From JAJXWB01 sp037044955 (GTDB lineage Bacteria; Pseudomonadota; Alphaproteobacteria; Rhizobiales; Beijerinckiaceae): a stretch of 64,000 nt of DNA. The position numbers were made by a program, and so were the translations under genes. This document shows, one piece after another, positions 25,498-37,634 of this stretch. The stretch is taken from NCBI GenBank assembly GCA_037044955.1, contig JBAOHX010000004.1:372001-436000 (forward strand), given 5' to 3'. The first letter of the stretch is position 1, and each line of letters starts with the position of its first letter. The notes under the pieces were generated by a model, which ran no database searches, was not told the DNA's origin, and saw only the letters and a program-made list of their open reading frames with translations.

Positions 25498-26268
25498 GTG
25501 ACGAACATCGCGCGAGAACAGGCCGCTGCATCCCCCGCGCCCGCTATCCGGCTGGTCGGCGTCAACAAGTGGTACGGCGCGTTTCACGTGCTGCGGAATG
25601 TCAATCTGGACGTGTCGCGCGGCGAGAAGATCGTCATCTGCGGCCCTTCGGGCTCGGGCAAGTCGACCATGATCCGCTGCATCAACCGGCTGGAGGAGCA
25701 CCAGCAGGGCCAGATCATCGTCGACGGCCAGGAACTCACCAACGACCTCAAGCGCATCGACGAGGTGCGTCGCGAGGTCGGCATGGTCTTCCAGCACTTC
25801 AACCTCTTTCCGCACCTCACCATTCTGGAGAATTGCACGCTGGCGCCCATTTGGGTGCGCAAGATGCGCAAGGCCGACGCCGAGGCGGTCGCCATGAAAT
25901 ACCTCGAGCGTGTGCGCATCCCCGAGCAGGCGAACAAATATCCGGGCCAGCTTTCCGGCGGTCAGCAGCAGCGCGTCGCCATCGCCCGCTCGCTGTGCAT
26001 GAACCCCAAGATCATGCTGTTCGACGAGCCGACCTCCGCGCTCGATCCGGAAATGGTCAAGGAAGTGCTCGACACCATGGTCTCGCTCGCCGAGGAGGGC
26101 ATGACCATGCTCTGCGTGACGCATGAAATGGGCTTTGCCCGTCAGGTCGCCGATCGCGTGATCTTCATGGATCGTGGCGAGATCGTGGAGATGAACACGC
26201 CCGACGCCTTTTTCGCCAACCCGCAGCATGAGCGCACGCGGCTGTTCCTCAGCCAGATCCTGCACTGA
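25498..26268 (+). CDS. Polar amino acid ABC transporter ATPase (GlnQ/AapP type)
   Basis: The 256-residue protein has Walker A GPSGSGKST, Q-loop MVFQHFNLFPHLTILEN, signature QLSGGQQQRVAIARSL, Walker B MLFDEPTSALDPEM and the H-loop THEMGFAR, all as in amino-acid importers; APIWVRKMRKADAE is typical of the AapP subgroup. The start is GTG with GGAGG 6 bases upstream. No permease or binding-protein gene is beside it, so it is an orphan here and must pair with subunits encoded elsewhere. It is followed closely by a HAD phosphatase gene. Confidence 0.92.
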   Translation: MTNIAREQAAASPAPAIRLVGVNKWYGAFHVLRNVNLDVSRGEKIVICGPSGSGKSTMIRCINRLEEHQQGQIIVDGQELTNDLKRIDEVRREVGMVFQHFNLFPHLTILENCTLAPIWVRKMRKADAEAVAMKYLERVRIPEQANKYPGQLSGGQQQRVAIARSLCMNPKIMLFDEPTSALDPEMVKEVLDTMVSLAEEGMTMLCVTHEMGFARQVADRVIFMDRGEIVEMNTPDAFFANPQHERTRLFLSQILH

Positions 26269-26281
26269 TCTCGATACGCGC

Positions 26282-26932
26282 GTGGCCGCCGCATTTCGTC
26301 CGCAGGGCGTCGTCTTCGACATGGACGGCCTGCTGCTCAACACCGAATCCCTGCGCATGCAGGCGCTCGAGGATTGCGCGCGCGATCTGGGCGTTTCGCT
26401 GAAAACCGACTTGTTCGCCGCCCTCGTCGGCGGCGCGACGCCGGCCGCGCGTTACGCGCTCGAAGCGCATGTCCGCGACGACCTGCCGAAGGATTTCTGG
26501 GCGCATTACCGCCGCTTCGCCGACATCAGGATGGAGGCGGTCGAGCCCATGCCCGGCGCGATCGCGCTGCTCGATCACCTGCGCGCGCGCGACATTCCCT
26601 GCGCCATCGCCACGTCGGCGACGCGCGCCTCGGTCGACCGCTTCTGCGGCAAGCTCGAGCTTCTCCCGCGCTTCCGCGCCGTCATCGCCAAGGGCGATTA
26701 CGAGAAGGCCAAGCCCGCGCCCGACGCCTATCTCGCCGCGGCCGCCGGTCTCGGCGTCCAGGCCTCAGCCTGCCTTGCGCTCGAGGATTCCTACAACGGC
26801 GTGCGCGCGGCGGTCGCCGCCGGCATGACGACGATCATGGCGCCCGACGTCCTGCCGGCGACCGACGAAATGCGCCGGCTCTGCGTGGCGGTCGTGTCCG
26901 ACCTCGCCGAGGCGATGGCGCATATCCGGTGA
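26282..26932 (+). CDS. HAD-family hydrolase (phosphoglucomutase/phosphatase type)
   Basis: The 216-residue protein has HAD motif I VVFDMDGLLLNTE with the nucleophile Asp, motif II IATSATRAS, the Lys of GDYEKAKPAPDAYL, and motif III LALEDSYNGVRAAVAAG. It belongs to the beta-phosphoglucomutase-like subfamily with an inserted helical cap. A GTG at 26282 is taken as start because it directly precedes the core; an ATG at 26228 would overlap the ABC gene by 41 bases. The substrate is unknown. Confidence 0.85.
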   Translation: MAAAFRPQGVVFDMDGLLLNTESLRMQALEDCARDLGVSLKTDLFAALVGGATPAARYALEAHVRDDLPKDFWAHYRRFADIRMEAVEPMPGAIALLDHLRARDIPCAIATSATRASVDRFCGKLELLPRFRAVIAKGDYEKAKPAPDAYLAAAAGLGVQASACLALEDSYNGVRAAVAAGMTTIMAPDVLPATDEMRRLCVAVVSDLAEAMAHIR

Positions 26933-26941
26933 AACGCGTCC

Positions 26942-27544
26942 TCAGACGTCCGGCCGCGTTTTCTGCATCGACGGACGCTTGGCGAATTCCGCGTACCATC
27001 CGGCAAGCCCCGGCGCGCGCTTGCGCCAGTCGAGATCGGGAAAGCGGAAGTCGAGGTAGCCGAAGGCGCACGCCGCTGTGATCGAGCCGAGATCGACGGC
27101 CGCGAGGTCGCCGCGCCGCCCCTCGAGCGCGTCGAGCGCGCCGAGCATCTTGGCGGTCTGGCGGTCGAGATAGCCCGGATAGACAAATTCCTGCGGCCGC
27201 CGCAGCGTTTCGATGATGTAGGCGACGGCGGCTTCCATCAGGCCGTCGGCAAGGCCATGCATCTGCATGACGCGCCAGCGCGCCTTCGCCTCCTCGGGGA
27301 TCAGCTTCGGCGCGCCGTTGCGCCGCTCCAGATAGTCGCAGCAGGCGAAGGAGCCGACGAACACGCCTTCGCGCGTGACCAGCGCCGGCACCTTGCCGAG
27401 CGGATTGTCCTTGGCGATGTCGGTGTCGGCCGTCCAGACGTCGGTCGGCGCGAGCTCGATGCGGTCGGCCATCCCGACCTCGTCGGCGAAGACCAGGACC
27501 TTGCGCACGAACGGCGAGGTCTTCGCATATCGCAATTTCATCAT
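26942..27544 (-). CDS. Glutathione S-transferase family protein
   Basis: The 200-residue protein has the thioredoxin-like N-terminal half MKLRYAKTSPFVRKVLVFADE, with Ser in TSPFVRK as the likely glutathione-activating residue, then NPLGKVPAL and the all-helical C-terminal half (GSITAACAFGYLDFRFPDLDW). A GGGAG ribosome site precedes the first of two adjacent ATGs. It converges with the HAD gene with 9 bases between stops. The physiological substrate is unknown. Confidence 0.88.
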   Translation of the reverse strand: MMKLRYAKTSPFVRKVLVFADEVGMADRIELAPTDVWTADTDIAKDNPLGKVPALVTREGVFVGSFACCDYLERRNGAPKLIPEEAKARWRVMQMHGLADGLMEAAVAYIIETLRRPQEFVYPGYLDRQTAKMLGALDALEGRRGDLAAVDLGSITAACAFGYLDFRFPDLDWRKRAPGLAGWYAEFAKRPSMQKTRPDV

Positions 27545-27597
27545 GGACGACCGCTCCCCTCGGCCCATCAAACATGCGTCTTCGGATCGTTCAATCC

Positions 27598-28020
27598 TTA
27601 CACGCCGATATAGTGAAGCACGATCTGGCGCATGTGCGGCGCCCGCCGGTGCTCGAAAAGGTAAACGCCCTGCCAGGCTCCCAGCGCCATTTGGCCGTGG
27701 GCGACGGGAATCGGCAGCGACGTCTGCGTCAGAGCCGCCTTGATGTGCGCGGGCATGTCGTCGGGGCCCTCCGTGTCGTGCTCGTAGCCGGCGTTTTCCG
27801 GCGCGAGCCGGGTGAAGGCGCGCGCGAGATCGCGCCGCACGCTGGGGTCGGCGTTTTCCTGAATGACGAGCGAGGCCGACGTGTGCCGGCAAAACACCGT
27901 CAGCAATCCGGTTTGCGGGCGCAGTCCCGCGAGCCATTCCGCGATTTCCGCGGTGATTTCGACGAGGCCCTGGCCGTGCGTGGCGACGCTCAGGCTATGG
28001 TTGGCCTGGCGCAGGTTCAT
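27598..28020 (-). CDS. YjbQ/UPF0047 family protein
   Basis: The 140-residue protein carries the UPF0047 signature: GLLTVFCRHTSASLVIQENAD with conserved His, PEGPDDMPAHIKAAL-type segment here as EGPDDMPAHIKAAL, and LGAWQGVYLFEHR. Members are small metal-binding proteins annotated as secondary thiamine-phosphate synthases on the basis of weak complementation. Its ATG overlaps the stop of the upstream LysE gene by four bases (ATGA), so the two are coupled. Confidence 0.88.
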   Translation of the reverse strand: MNLRQANHSLSVATHGQGLVEITAEIAEWLAGLRPQTGLLTVFCRHTSASLVIQENADPSVRRDLARAFTRLAPENAGYEHDTEGPDDMPAHIKAALTQTSLPIPVAHGQMALGAWQGVYLFEHRRAPHMRQIVLHYIGV

Positions 28021-28633
28021 GGGCGTCGCGCCAGGGCGAGGCCGACGCCGGCCGTCATCAGCGCGCCGCCCGTCAGCCGGTTGCGCAGCCGGCCGTTGGC
28101 GCGCAACGCGCGCGAAAAGCGGGCGGCGAACAGCGCCCAGAGACTATCCAGCGCGGCGGCGAGCGCGAGAAAGGTGGCGGCCAGCAGCGCGAGCTGGGCG
28201 CGGGCGTCCGGTCCCGGCGTCACGAATTGCGGGAGGAAAGCGCCGAAGAACAACAGCGTCTTGGGATTGGCGAGCGAAACGAGAAAGCCGCGCAGGAAGA
28301 TGTTTCGCGCCGACTTCTTTTCCGGGGCCGTCGCGGCGAGGTCGGTCGGAGGCGCCCGCCAGGCGCGCAGCCCGAGCCACAGGAGATAGGCGACGCCGGC
28401 CCAGCGCAGGACCGGCGAACCAGTCGGCGAGCGCAGGCCAGAAGGGCGCTCGCGCCGAACACGACGACCGCGAGCTGGATGACCATGGCCGCGCTCGTGC
28501 CGGCCACCGTCAGAAGGCCATAGCGCGCGCCATGCGCGAGACTGTTGGCGACGATCAGCGCGACATTCGGGCCGGGCGCGAGGATCAGCGCGCTCGCGGT
28601 CAGGACAAAGGCTGAGTAGAGTTCGATCGACAT
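28017..28633 (-). CDS. LysE/RhtB-family amino acid exporter, frame broken twice
   Basis: The N-terminus SIELYSAFVLTASALILAPGPNVALIVANSLAHGAR has the LysE/RhtB motif APGPN; the C-terminal part has FLRGFLVSLANPKTLLFFGAFLPQFV and ends with the last two helices. Two extra bases, near 28447 and 28423, split the middle helix; removing them gives a continuous LLAALADWFAVLRWAGVAYL and a 204-residue protein of normal size. Exporters of this family move amino acids or homoserine lactones outward. It is coupled to yjbQ. Sequence error is more likely than decay. Confidence 0.82.
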
Positions 28634-28700
28634 GCCGCTTCCGGAACTGCGCCGGAGGCGAGACTAGACCGAACTCCGCGCCGCCGCGAGGCCCGACCAG

Positions 28701-29520
28701 ATGACCCCGACCGACCCCAAGCGCCCCTCCAACGCCGCGCAAAAGGCCTCGCCGGCCTACCGCGTTCCCGCGCTCGACCAGGATTTCCTGCTTGCGCGAA
28801 TCCCAGCGCGGGCTGCGGTTCCAGATCGAATATGAGAAGGCCGAGGAGGCGCTGCGCGCCTGGAAGGTCAATTCCACCGTCGTCTGCTTCGGCTCCGCGC
28901 GGGCGCGCGAGGACGGGCCGCCGCATCAGGCGGCCTGGTATGCGGCGGCGCGCGAATTCGGCCGCATCGCGTCGGAGGAGGGCGGCGCCAAGAAGGCGAA
29001 CCATGACGGCGGACGCGAGAACGTGATTGCGACGGGCGGCGGGCCGGGCCTGATGGAGGCGGCCAATCGCGGCGCCTACGACGTCGGCGCGCCGACCATC
29101 GGCTTCAACATCACCCTGCCGCACGAACAGGAGCCCAATCCCTGGACGACGCCGGACCTCACCTTCCGCTTCCACTATTTCGCGATGCGCAAGATGCATC
29201 TGGCCATGCGCGCCAACGCGCTCGTCGCCTTTCCCGGCGGCTTCGGCACGTTCGACGAATTGTTCGAGGTGATGACGCTGCGACAGACCCGCAAGGGACG
29301 CGACATTCCGATCATCCTGTTCGATGAGGCCTACTGGCGCGCCGTCATCAATTTCGACCGGATGCTGGAGGAAGGCGTGATCTCCGCCGAAGACATGCAG
29401 GTCTTCGATTTCGCCGGCAGCGCGCGCGAGGCCTGGGACAAGATCGTGGCCGCGCGCTGCGGCACCTTGCACCAGCACGGCGATTTGCAGGCCTCGCAGC
29501 GCCCGCCCCGCGCGCCTTGA
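28701..29520 (+). CDS. LOG family protein, longer type, one frameshift
   Basis: After removing one T near 28793 (CTGCTGCG is written CTGCTTGCG) the product is 272 residues. It has an N-terminal extension (PAYRVPALDQDFLLRESQRGLRFQIEYEKA) and the LOG core VNSTVVCFGSARARED, ATGGGPGLMEAANRGA and the signature FPGGFGTFDELFEVMTL. Longer LOG proteins of this kind act as nucleoside-monophosphate nucleosidases. It is only distantly similar to the LOG gene at 12715. The ATG at 28701 is inferred from continuity of the N-terminal extension. Confidence 0.8.
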
Positions 29521-29523
29521 GAT

Positions 29524-30000
29524 TCAGCCGCCGGACGCCACGGCGAGTCGCGGATCGTCGGCCCGCAGCCGCTTGCGCATGTAGGGCTTCGGCCATTGCA
29601 CGACGAGCCTGCCGACGAGATCGCTCATGCCGTCGAGGTCGAAGGCGTCGTAGAAGGTCGGATGTTTCGCGCGAGAAATGAAATCGTGCAGCAGGTGGGC
29701 GATGTCGTAGTCGTAGACGATGTCGCCGGGCGCGATGCCGGGACGCCGCGCCGCGAGACGACGAAATCCCGCGAGCCGCGCCCTGCCGCCTGCCTCGCCG
29801 CGAAACGACAGGACCTGCGCCTCGCCGCCGAACACGCGCCCGTTCTGCATGCGTTCGTAGACGAGATCGTGGCCGGTTTTCGCCAGCGCCTCGAGCGAGG
29901 GCGCGTCGGAGCTTACGTCGCGCGGGTCGAGCGTATTGCGGTGGGCGACGATGCCGGCGGGATCGAGGCCGCGGGCGGAAAGCAGTTCGGAAAGGCGCAT
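29524..30000 (-). CDS. Hypothetical protein
   Basis: The 158-residue protein starts MRLSELLSARGLDPAGIVAHR and includes FGGEAQVLSFRGEAGGRARLAGFRR and FYDAFDLDGMSDLVGRLVVQWPKPYMRKR. This layout recalls the N-terminal sensor-like domain found in front of GIY-YIG nuclease domains in some bacterial proteins, but no nuclease motif (GIY...YIG) follows, so the match is tentative. AAGGG lies 6-10 bases before the ATG at 30000. It converges with the LOG gene with 3 bases between and is divergent from nadE. Confidence 0.55.
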   Translation of the reverse strand: MRLSELLSARGLDPAGIVAHRNTLDPRDVSSDAPSLEALAKTGHDLVYERMQNGRVFGGEAQVLSFRGEAGGRARLAGFRRLAARRPGIAPGDIVYDYDIAHLLHDFISRAKHPTFYDAFDLDGMSDLVGRLVVQWPKPYMRKRLRADDPRLAVASGG

Positions 30001-30091
30001 CGCGCCCTTATACGCGAACGCGCGGGCGTCGGCGTTGACCATAATCGCGGCGTCCCTGTTCGCAGCCGCGAAACGCGCTATTGTGCCGCCC

Positions 30092-32154
<2,063 letters not shown>

Positions 32155-32284
32155 CCGCTCGCCCTGACGCTTGCCTTCACCGGCGCCGCATGGTGCACTC
32201 AAGTACAATACCAGTCTGCGTGCGCCGGCGTTTCAATGGCGTCACGAAGAGGGCTGTTTCGCCAGCCCCGCAGGAGGACGCCTG

Positions 32285-32846
32285 ATGGCGATGACGATGA
32301 CGGGGGAAGTCGACCTTCCCGCGACCAGGCAGGTCGTGTGGGAAGCGCTCAACGATCCCGAGGTGTTGAAGGCCTGCATTCCCGGTTGTCAGTCTCTCGA
32401 AAAGGTCGGCGATAATTCGCTGCAGGCCGTCGCGAAAGTGAAGGTCGGCCCGGTCGCCGCCACCTTCAAGGGCAAGGTCGATCTGCTCGATCTCGATCCG
32501 CCCAACGGCTATCGCATTTCCGGCGAGGGCGAGGGCGGCGTCGCGGGCTTCGCCAAGGGCGGCGCGACCGTCAAGCTGAGCGACATGCCCGGCGGCACGA
32601 AGCTCGCCTACGATGTCGAGGCGCAGGTCGGCGGCAAGCTCGCCCAGCTCGGCGCGCGCCTCATCGACGGCGTGGCCAAGAAAATGGCCGACCAGTTCTT
32701 TACCGATTTCGCTACCGCCGTCGCCAAACAGCAGGGCGTCGAGCCCGCGGCGGCGGACGGCGCAACCATCCGCGCAAGCGCAACAACAAGAGGGGCAGGG
32801 GCTGTTGCAGCGCCTGATCGCCTGGTTCCTGGGGCTCTGGAGGTAA
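32285..32846 (+). CDS. CoxG-like SRPBCC protein of a molybdenum hydroxylase cluster, one frameshift
   Basis: The first 155 residues are a CoxG/SRPBCC fold (MTGEVDLPATRQVVWEALND, KVKVGPVAATFKGKV, YDVEAQVGGKLAQLGARLI). Near 32760 the frame must shift by one base to reach the expected membrane-binding tail RLIAWFLGLWR and a TAA 5 bases before the coxS ATG. Without the shift the frame would run on into coxS and make an artificial fusion. CoxG recruits CO dehydrogenase to the membrane in known systems. A GCAGGAGGA ribosome site precedes the start. Confidence 0.82.
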
Positions 32847-32851
32847 CGCAC

Positions 32852-33340
<489 letters not shown>

Positions 33341-33362
33341 GACGCAAACGGGAGGAAGCAAC

Positions 33363-35730
33363 ATGACCGATCAGGGCATCGGCGCCCCCGTGCGCCGCAA
33401 GGAAGATTTCCGCTTCATCACAGGGCAGGGCCGCTACGTCGACGACATCAATCGTCCGGGCCAGGCGCACGCCTACTTTCCTGCGTTCGCCGCACGCGCA
33501 CGCCAAGATCAAGTCGATTGATCTTTCCGCCGCCAATGCCGCGCCGGGCGTCGTCGCCATCTTCACGGGCGACGACATCGCGGCCGACAAGGTCGGCGGC
33601 CTGATCTGCGGCTGGGCGATCTTCAACAAGGACGGCTCGCCGATGCGCGCCGGCCCGCATCCCGCGCTGGCGCAGGGCAAGGTGCGTTACGTCGGCGATC
33701 ACGTCGCCGTCGTCATCGCCGACACGCTCGCGCAGGCGCGCGACGCCGCCGAACTGATCAACGTCGACTACGAGGTTCTGCCGGCCGTCGCCGACATGGC
33801 CGCCGCCCGCAAGGCCGGCGCGGTCGCCGTGCACGACGAGGCGCCGAACAACCAGTTCTACGACTGGGAGCTCGGCGACAAGGCTGGAACGGAGGCGGCC
33901 TTCGCCAAGGCCAAGCACGTCACCAAGCTCGACATCGTCAACAACCGCCTCATCCCGAACGCGATGGAGCCGCGCGCGGCGGTCGGCGAATACGACATGG
34001 GCTCGGATTCGCTGACGCTCTACACGACCAGCCAGAACCCGCATGTCGCGCGTCTCGTGCTGTCGGCCTTCATCGGGCTCGCGCCGGAACACAAGTTCCG
34101 CGTGATCGCGCCCGACGTCGGCGGCGGCTTCGGCTCGAAGATCTTCATCTACGCCGAGGAGACGGTCTGCGTCTGGGCGGCGCGCAAGGTCAACCGCGCC
34201 GTGAAATGGACGGCCGACCGCACCGAGTCCTTCCTCTCGGACGCGCATGGCCGCGACCATGTCACCCACGCCGAAATGGCGATGGACGAGAACGGCAAGA
34301 TCACCGCGCTGCGCGTGTCGACCAAGGCGAACATGGGCGCCTATCTCTCGACCTTCGCCTCCTCGGTGCCGACCTATCTCTACGCGCCGCTGCTGTCGGG
34401 CCAGTACAACATCCCGGCGATCTACGCGGAGGTGGAGGCTGTCTACACCAACACCGCGCCGGTCGACGCCTATCGCGGCGCCGGCCGTCCGGAAGCGACG
34501 TTCGTGGTGGAGCGCCTGATCGAGGTTGCCGCGCGCGAACTTGGGAAGGACCCCGCCGAATTCCGTCGCGCGAATTTCGTGACGCAATTCCCGCATCAGA
34601 CGCCGGTCATCATGGCCTATGACGTCGGCGACTACGACGCTTCGCTGACCAAGGCGCAGCAGATGCACGACACGGCGGGCTTCCCGGCTCGCAAGGCGGC
34701 CAGCGCGTCGAAGGGCAAGCTGCGCGGCCTTGGTTATTCGGCTTACATCGAAGCCTGCGGCATCGCGCCGTCGGCGGCGGTGGGCTCGCTCGGCGCAGGC
34801 GTGGGCCTGTGGGAATCGGCGGAAGTGCGCGTCAATCCGATCGGCACGGTCGAAATCCTGACGGGCTCGCATTCGCACGGCCAGGGCCACGAGACGACGT
34901 TCGCGCAGCTCGTCTCCTCGCGCCTCGGCATACCCATCGACAATGTCTCGATCGTCCACGGCGACACCGACAAGGTGCAGATGGGCATGGGCACCTACGG
35001 CTCGCGCTCCGGCGCGGTCGGCATGGCGGCCATTTCCAAGGCGCTCGACAAGATCGAGGCCAAGGCGAAGAAGGTTGCAGCCCACGTGCTCGAAGCGTCG
35101 GAAGGCGACATCGAGTTCAAGGACGGCAAGTTCACCGTCAAGGGCACCGACAAGGCCGCCGACTTCGGCTCGATCGCGCTGCAGGCGTATATCGCGCACA
35201 AGTTCAACGGGCAGGAGCTGGAGCCGGGCCTGAAGGAAAGCGCCTTCTGGGATCCGACCAACTTCACCTTCCCGGCGGGCGTGCACATCTGCGAGCTCGA
35301 GATCGACCCGGCGACGGGCGTTGTCACCATCGAGCGCTGGACCGCGGTCGACGACTTCGGCAACGTCATCAACCCGCTGATCGTCGAGGGCCAGGTGCAC
35401 GGCGGCATTGCGCAGGGCGTCGGCCAGGCGCTGCTCGAAGGCGCGGTCTACGACGCCGAGGGGCAGCTCATCACCGCGAGCTACATGGATTACACCATGC
35501 CGCGCGCGCAGGATCTGCCGTCCTACAATGTCGGCATGACCGTCACGCCCTGCCCGTCGAACCCGCTGGGCATCAAGGGCTGCGGCGAAGCCGGCGCGAT
35601 CGCCTCGCCGCCGGCCGTCATCAACGCCATCACCAACGCGCTCGGACACGAAAACATCACGATGCCCGCGACGCCGGAGAAGGTCTGGAAAGCCGCCCAG
35701 GCCTCGGCGCACAAGCTGGCCGCGGAATAG
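33363..35730 (+). CDS. Molybdopterin large subunit, form II CO dehydrogenase (CoxL-like), one frameshift
   Basis: After removing one extra C near 33482 the product is about 788 residues. Key motifs are GGGFGSKIFIYAEE for molybdopterin binding, the active-site loop AYRGAGRPEA, and GCGEAGAIASPPAVINAI near the C-terminus with the catalytic Glu. The AYxGAGR loop defines form II; true CO-oxidising form I enzymes have AYxCSFR. Form II enzymes have disputed CO activity and may oxidise other aldehydes or heterocycles. The maturation genes coxDEF are not seen nearby. Confidence 0.88.
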
Positions 35731-35741
35731 GAGGAACGCTC

Positions 35742-36528
35742 ATGTACGCTTTCACCCATCATGCCGCGACCAGCGTGGCCGACGCCGTGAGTTCGGTCGG
35801 CGAGGGCAAGTTCCTCGCCGGCGGCCACACGCTCATCCCGACGATGAAGCAGCGCCTCGCCATGCCCGGCCATCTCGTCGACCTCAACAAGGTCGGCGAG
35901 CTCAAGGGCATTTCGGACAATGGCTCCGTGCTGACGATCAAGGCGATGAGCCGTCATGCGGACGTGGCCGGCTCGGACGTCGTGAAAAAGGCCATCCCCG
36001 GCCTTGCGGCGCTCGCCGGCGGCATCGGCGACCCGCAGGTGCGCCATCGCGGCACGATCGGCGGCTCGGTCGCCAACAACGATCCCGTCGCCGATTATCC
36101 CGCCGGCTGCCTCGCGCTCGGGGCGACCATCGTCACCAACAAGCGCCGCATCGCGGCGGACGACTTCTTCCAGGGCCTGTTCACGACGGCGCTGGAAGAC
36201 GACGAGTTGATCACGGCGGTGGAATTCCCGCATGCCGGAGAAATTCGCCTACGCGAAGTTCCGCAACCCGGCCTCGCTCTATGCGCTGGTCGGCGTCGCC
36301 GTCGCCAAGCGCGGCGGCGAGGTGCGCGTCGCCGTCACCGGCGCGGGTTCCGACGGCGTGTTCCGCTGGAGCGAAGCCGAAGCCAAGCTCGCCGGCAATT
36401 TCTCGGCCGGCGCGCTCGATGGCCTCAAGGTGGCGGCGAGCGGCCTCAACGGCGACATCCACGGCTCGGCCGAATATCGCGCGCATCTCATCGGCGTGAT
36501 GGCCAAGCGCGCGGTGGCGGCCGCCTGA
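35742..36528 (+). CDS. FAD-binding medium subunit of a CoxM-type hydroxylase, one frameshift
   Basis: The 261-residue subunit has FLAGGHTLIPTMKQRLAMP and the second FAD motif TIGGSVANNDPVADYPAG, as in CoxM. One extra C near 36231 (TTCCCGCATG for TTCCGCATG) breaks the frame before the conserved FAYAKFRNPASLYALVGVAVA. AGGA lies upstream of the ATG and the gene is 11 bases after coxL. It would collect electrons from the Fe-S subunit and pass them to the respiratory chain. Confidence 0.88.
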
Positions 36529-36552
36529 GGCTGTCGGAGCCGTACGCTCCAT

Positions 36553-36741
36553 CTGTCATCCCGGGCGGCCGCAAGGCCGACCCGGGATCCAGATTTGAAG
36601 AGCCGACAGATCCCGGTTCTTCGCTTTGCTCTCGGGCGAAGTCGCCAGCGTCAAGGGAAGTCGGCGACCCTAGCGAAGTCGGCAACAGCCGACTTCGCGA
36701 TGCCGACTTCCGGGCGGCGACTTCTGCCTGGCCGGGGTGAC
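36553..36741. repeat. Composite intergenic palindromic repeat (CATCCCGGG family)
   Basis: The stretch opens with GTCATCCCGGG, closes with GGCCGGGGTGACA, and contains several internal hairpins; the clearest is GCGAAGTCGGC-AACA-GCCGACTTCGC at 36673-36698, a perfect 11-bp stem. AAGTCGGC recurs several times. It fills the space between the cox genes and the response regulator. Confidence 0.65.
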
Positions 36742-36756
36742 ATGAGGCGGAACGAA

Positions 36757-37434
36757 ATGGACCGTTTTCTCGTCGTCGACGATCACCCCCTGTTTCGCGA
36801 AGCGCTCGAAAGCGCCGTGCGCACCGCCTATCCGAAGGCGGAAGTGGTCGAGGCGGCCTCGATCGACGAGGCGATGGCGCATATCGAGCGCCGGCCCGGC
36901 TTCGATCTCGCGCTGATCGACCTGTCCATGCCGTCGGTGCGCGGCTTCGAGGGCGTGCTCAGCGTGCGCGCGCGCTATCCCGGCCTGCCGGTCATCGTCG
37001 TCTCCGGGCTCGAGGATCCGCGCATCGTCGCCGAAGCGATGAATTGCGGCGTCAGCGGCTTCGTGCCGAAGTCGGCGAAGAAGGGCGAACTGACCGACGC
37101 CATCCGCCGCGTGATGAGCGGCGAGGTCTTCGTGCCGGCCTCCTATTCGCCGCCCGCGCAGGCGGCGGAAAAATCCGGCAAGCCGAAGAAGCAGGATTTC
37201 GCGGAACGCCTGGCGACCCTCACGCCGCAGCAATTGCGCGTGCTCGGCATGTTGCGACAGGGTCTGCTCAACAAGCAGATCGCCTACGAGCTCGACGTCG
37301 GCGAGACCACCGTCAAGGCGCATGTCTCGGAAATATTGCGCAAGCTCAACGTCGCCTCGCGCACGCAGGCGGTGATCGAGACGACGGGACTGGATTTCGA
37401 ATCCATTCTCGGCGCGAAGCGGCCGGGCGCGTGA
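36757..37434 (+). CDS. NarL/FixJ-type response regulator
   Basis: The 225-residue regulator has a receiver domain (FLVVDDHPLFREALESAV, phospho-Asp in LALIDLSMPS near residue 55, VVSGLEDPRIVAEA, and Lys in FVPKSAKKGEL) and a LuxR helix-turn-helix (LTPQQLRVLGMLRQGLLNKQIA ... TTVKAHVSEILRKLNV). It faces the FIST hybrid kinase gene tail to tail, 200 bases apart, and is the likely partner. The ATG at 36757 is preferred because GAGG is well spaced; an ATG at 36742 is possible. Confidence 0.9.
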   Translation: MDRFLVVDDHPLFREALESAVRTAYPKAEVVEAASIDEAMAHIERRPGFDLALIDLSMPSVRGFEGVLSVRARYPGLPVIVVSGLEDPRIVAEAMNCGVSGFVPKSAKKGELTDAIRRVMSGEVFVPASYSPPAQAAEKSGKPKKQDFAERLATLTPQQLRVLGMLRQGLLNKQIAYELDVGETTVKAHVSEILRKLNVASRTQAVIETTGLDFESILGAKRPGA

Positions 37435-37476
37435 CGCGGGCCGCGCCGGCGGCGCGGCGGAAATCGTGGGATCAAA

Positions 37477-37608
37477 CGCCGTCATCGCGAGGAGCGGAGC
37501 GACGTGGCGATCCATCCACCGGAACTGGATCAAGTTCCGGTGGATGGATTGCTTCGCGGAGCCTGTCATCGGGCGCGCTACGCGCGACCCGTTGGCTCGC
37601 AATGACGG
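37477..37608. repeat. Intergenic palindromic repeat (CGTCATTGCGAG family), copy 2 with long hairpin
   Basis: Outer arms CGCCGTCATCGCGAG and CTCGCAATGACGG flank a perfect 17-bp stem ATCCATCCACCGGAACT / AGTTCCGGTGGATGGAT at 37510-37549 with a 6-base loop. It lies between the convergent regulator and kinase genes, where it may also end both transcripts. It is clearly related to 5711-5812. Confidence 0.85.
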
Positions 37609-37634
37609 ATGCGTCGATCTAGATGCAGTAGGCT

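Noticed and set aside
28016..28877. A 286-residue protein reading through the LysE gene on the minus strand
   Set aside because: Only its C-terminal half is LysE; the N-terminal half is out-of-frame translation produced by the two extra bases near 28423 and 28447.
33448..35712. A 754-codon open frame on the minus strand
   Set aside because: It is the antisense shadow of the coxL-like gene, whose motifs are unmistakable.
36529..36756. A small RNA gene in the hairpin-rich gap before the response regulator
   Set aside because: The hairpins belong to a palindromic repeat, and no promoter or terminator pair marks a discrete transcript.
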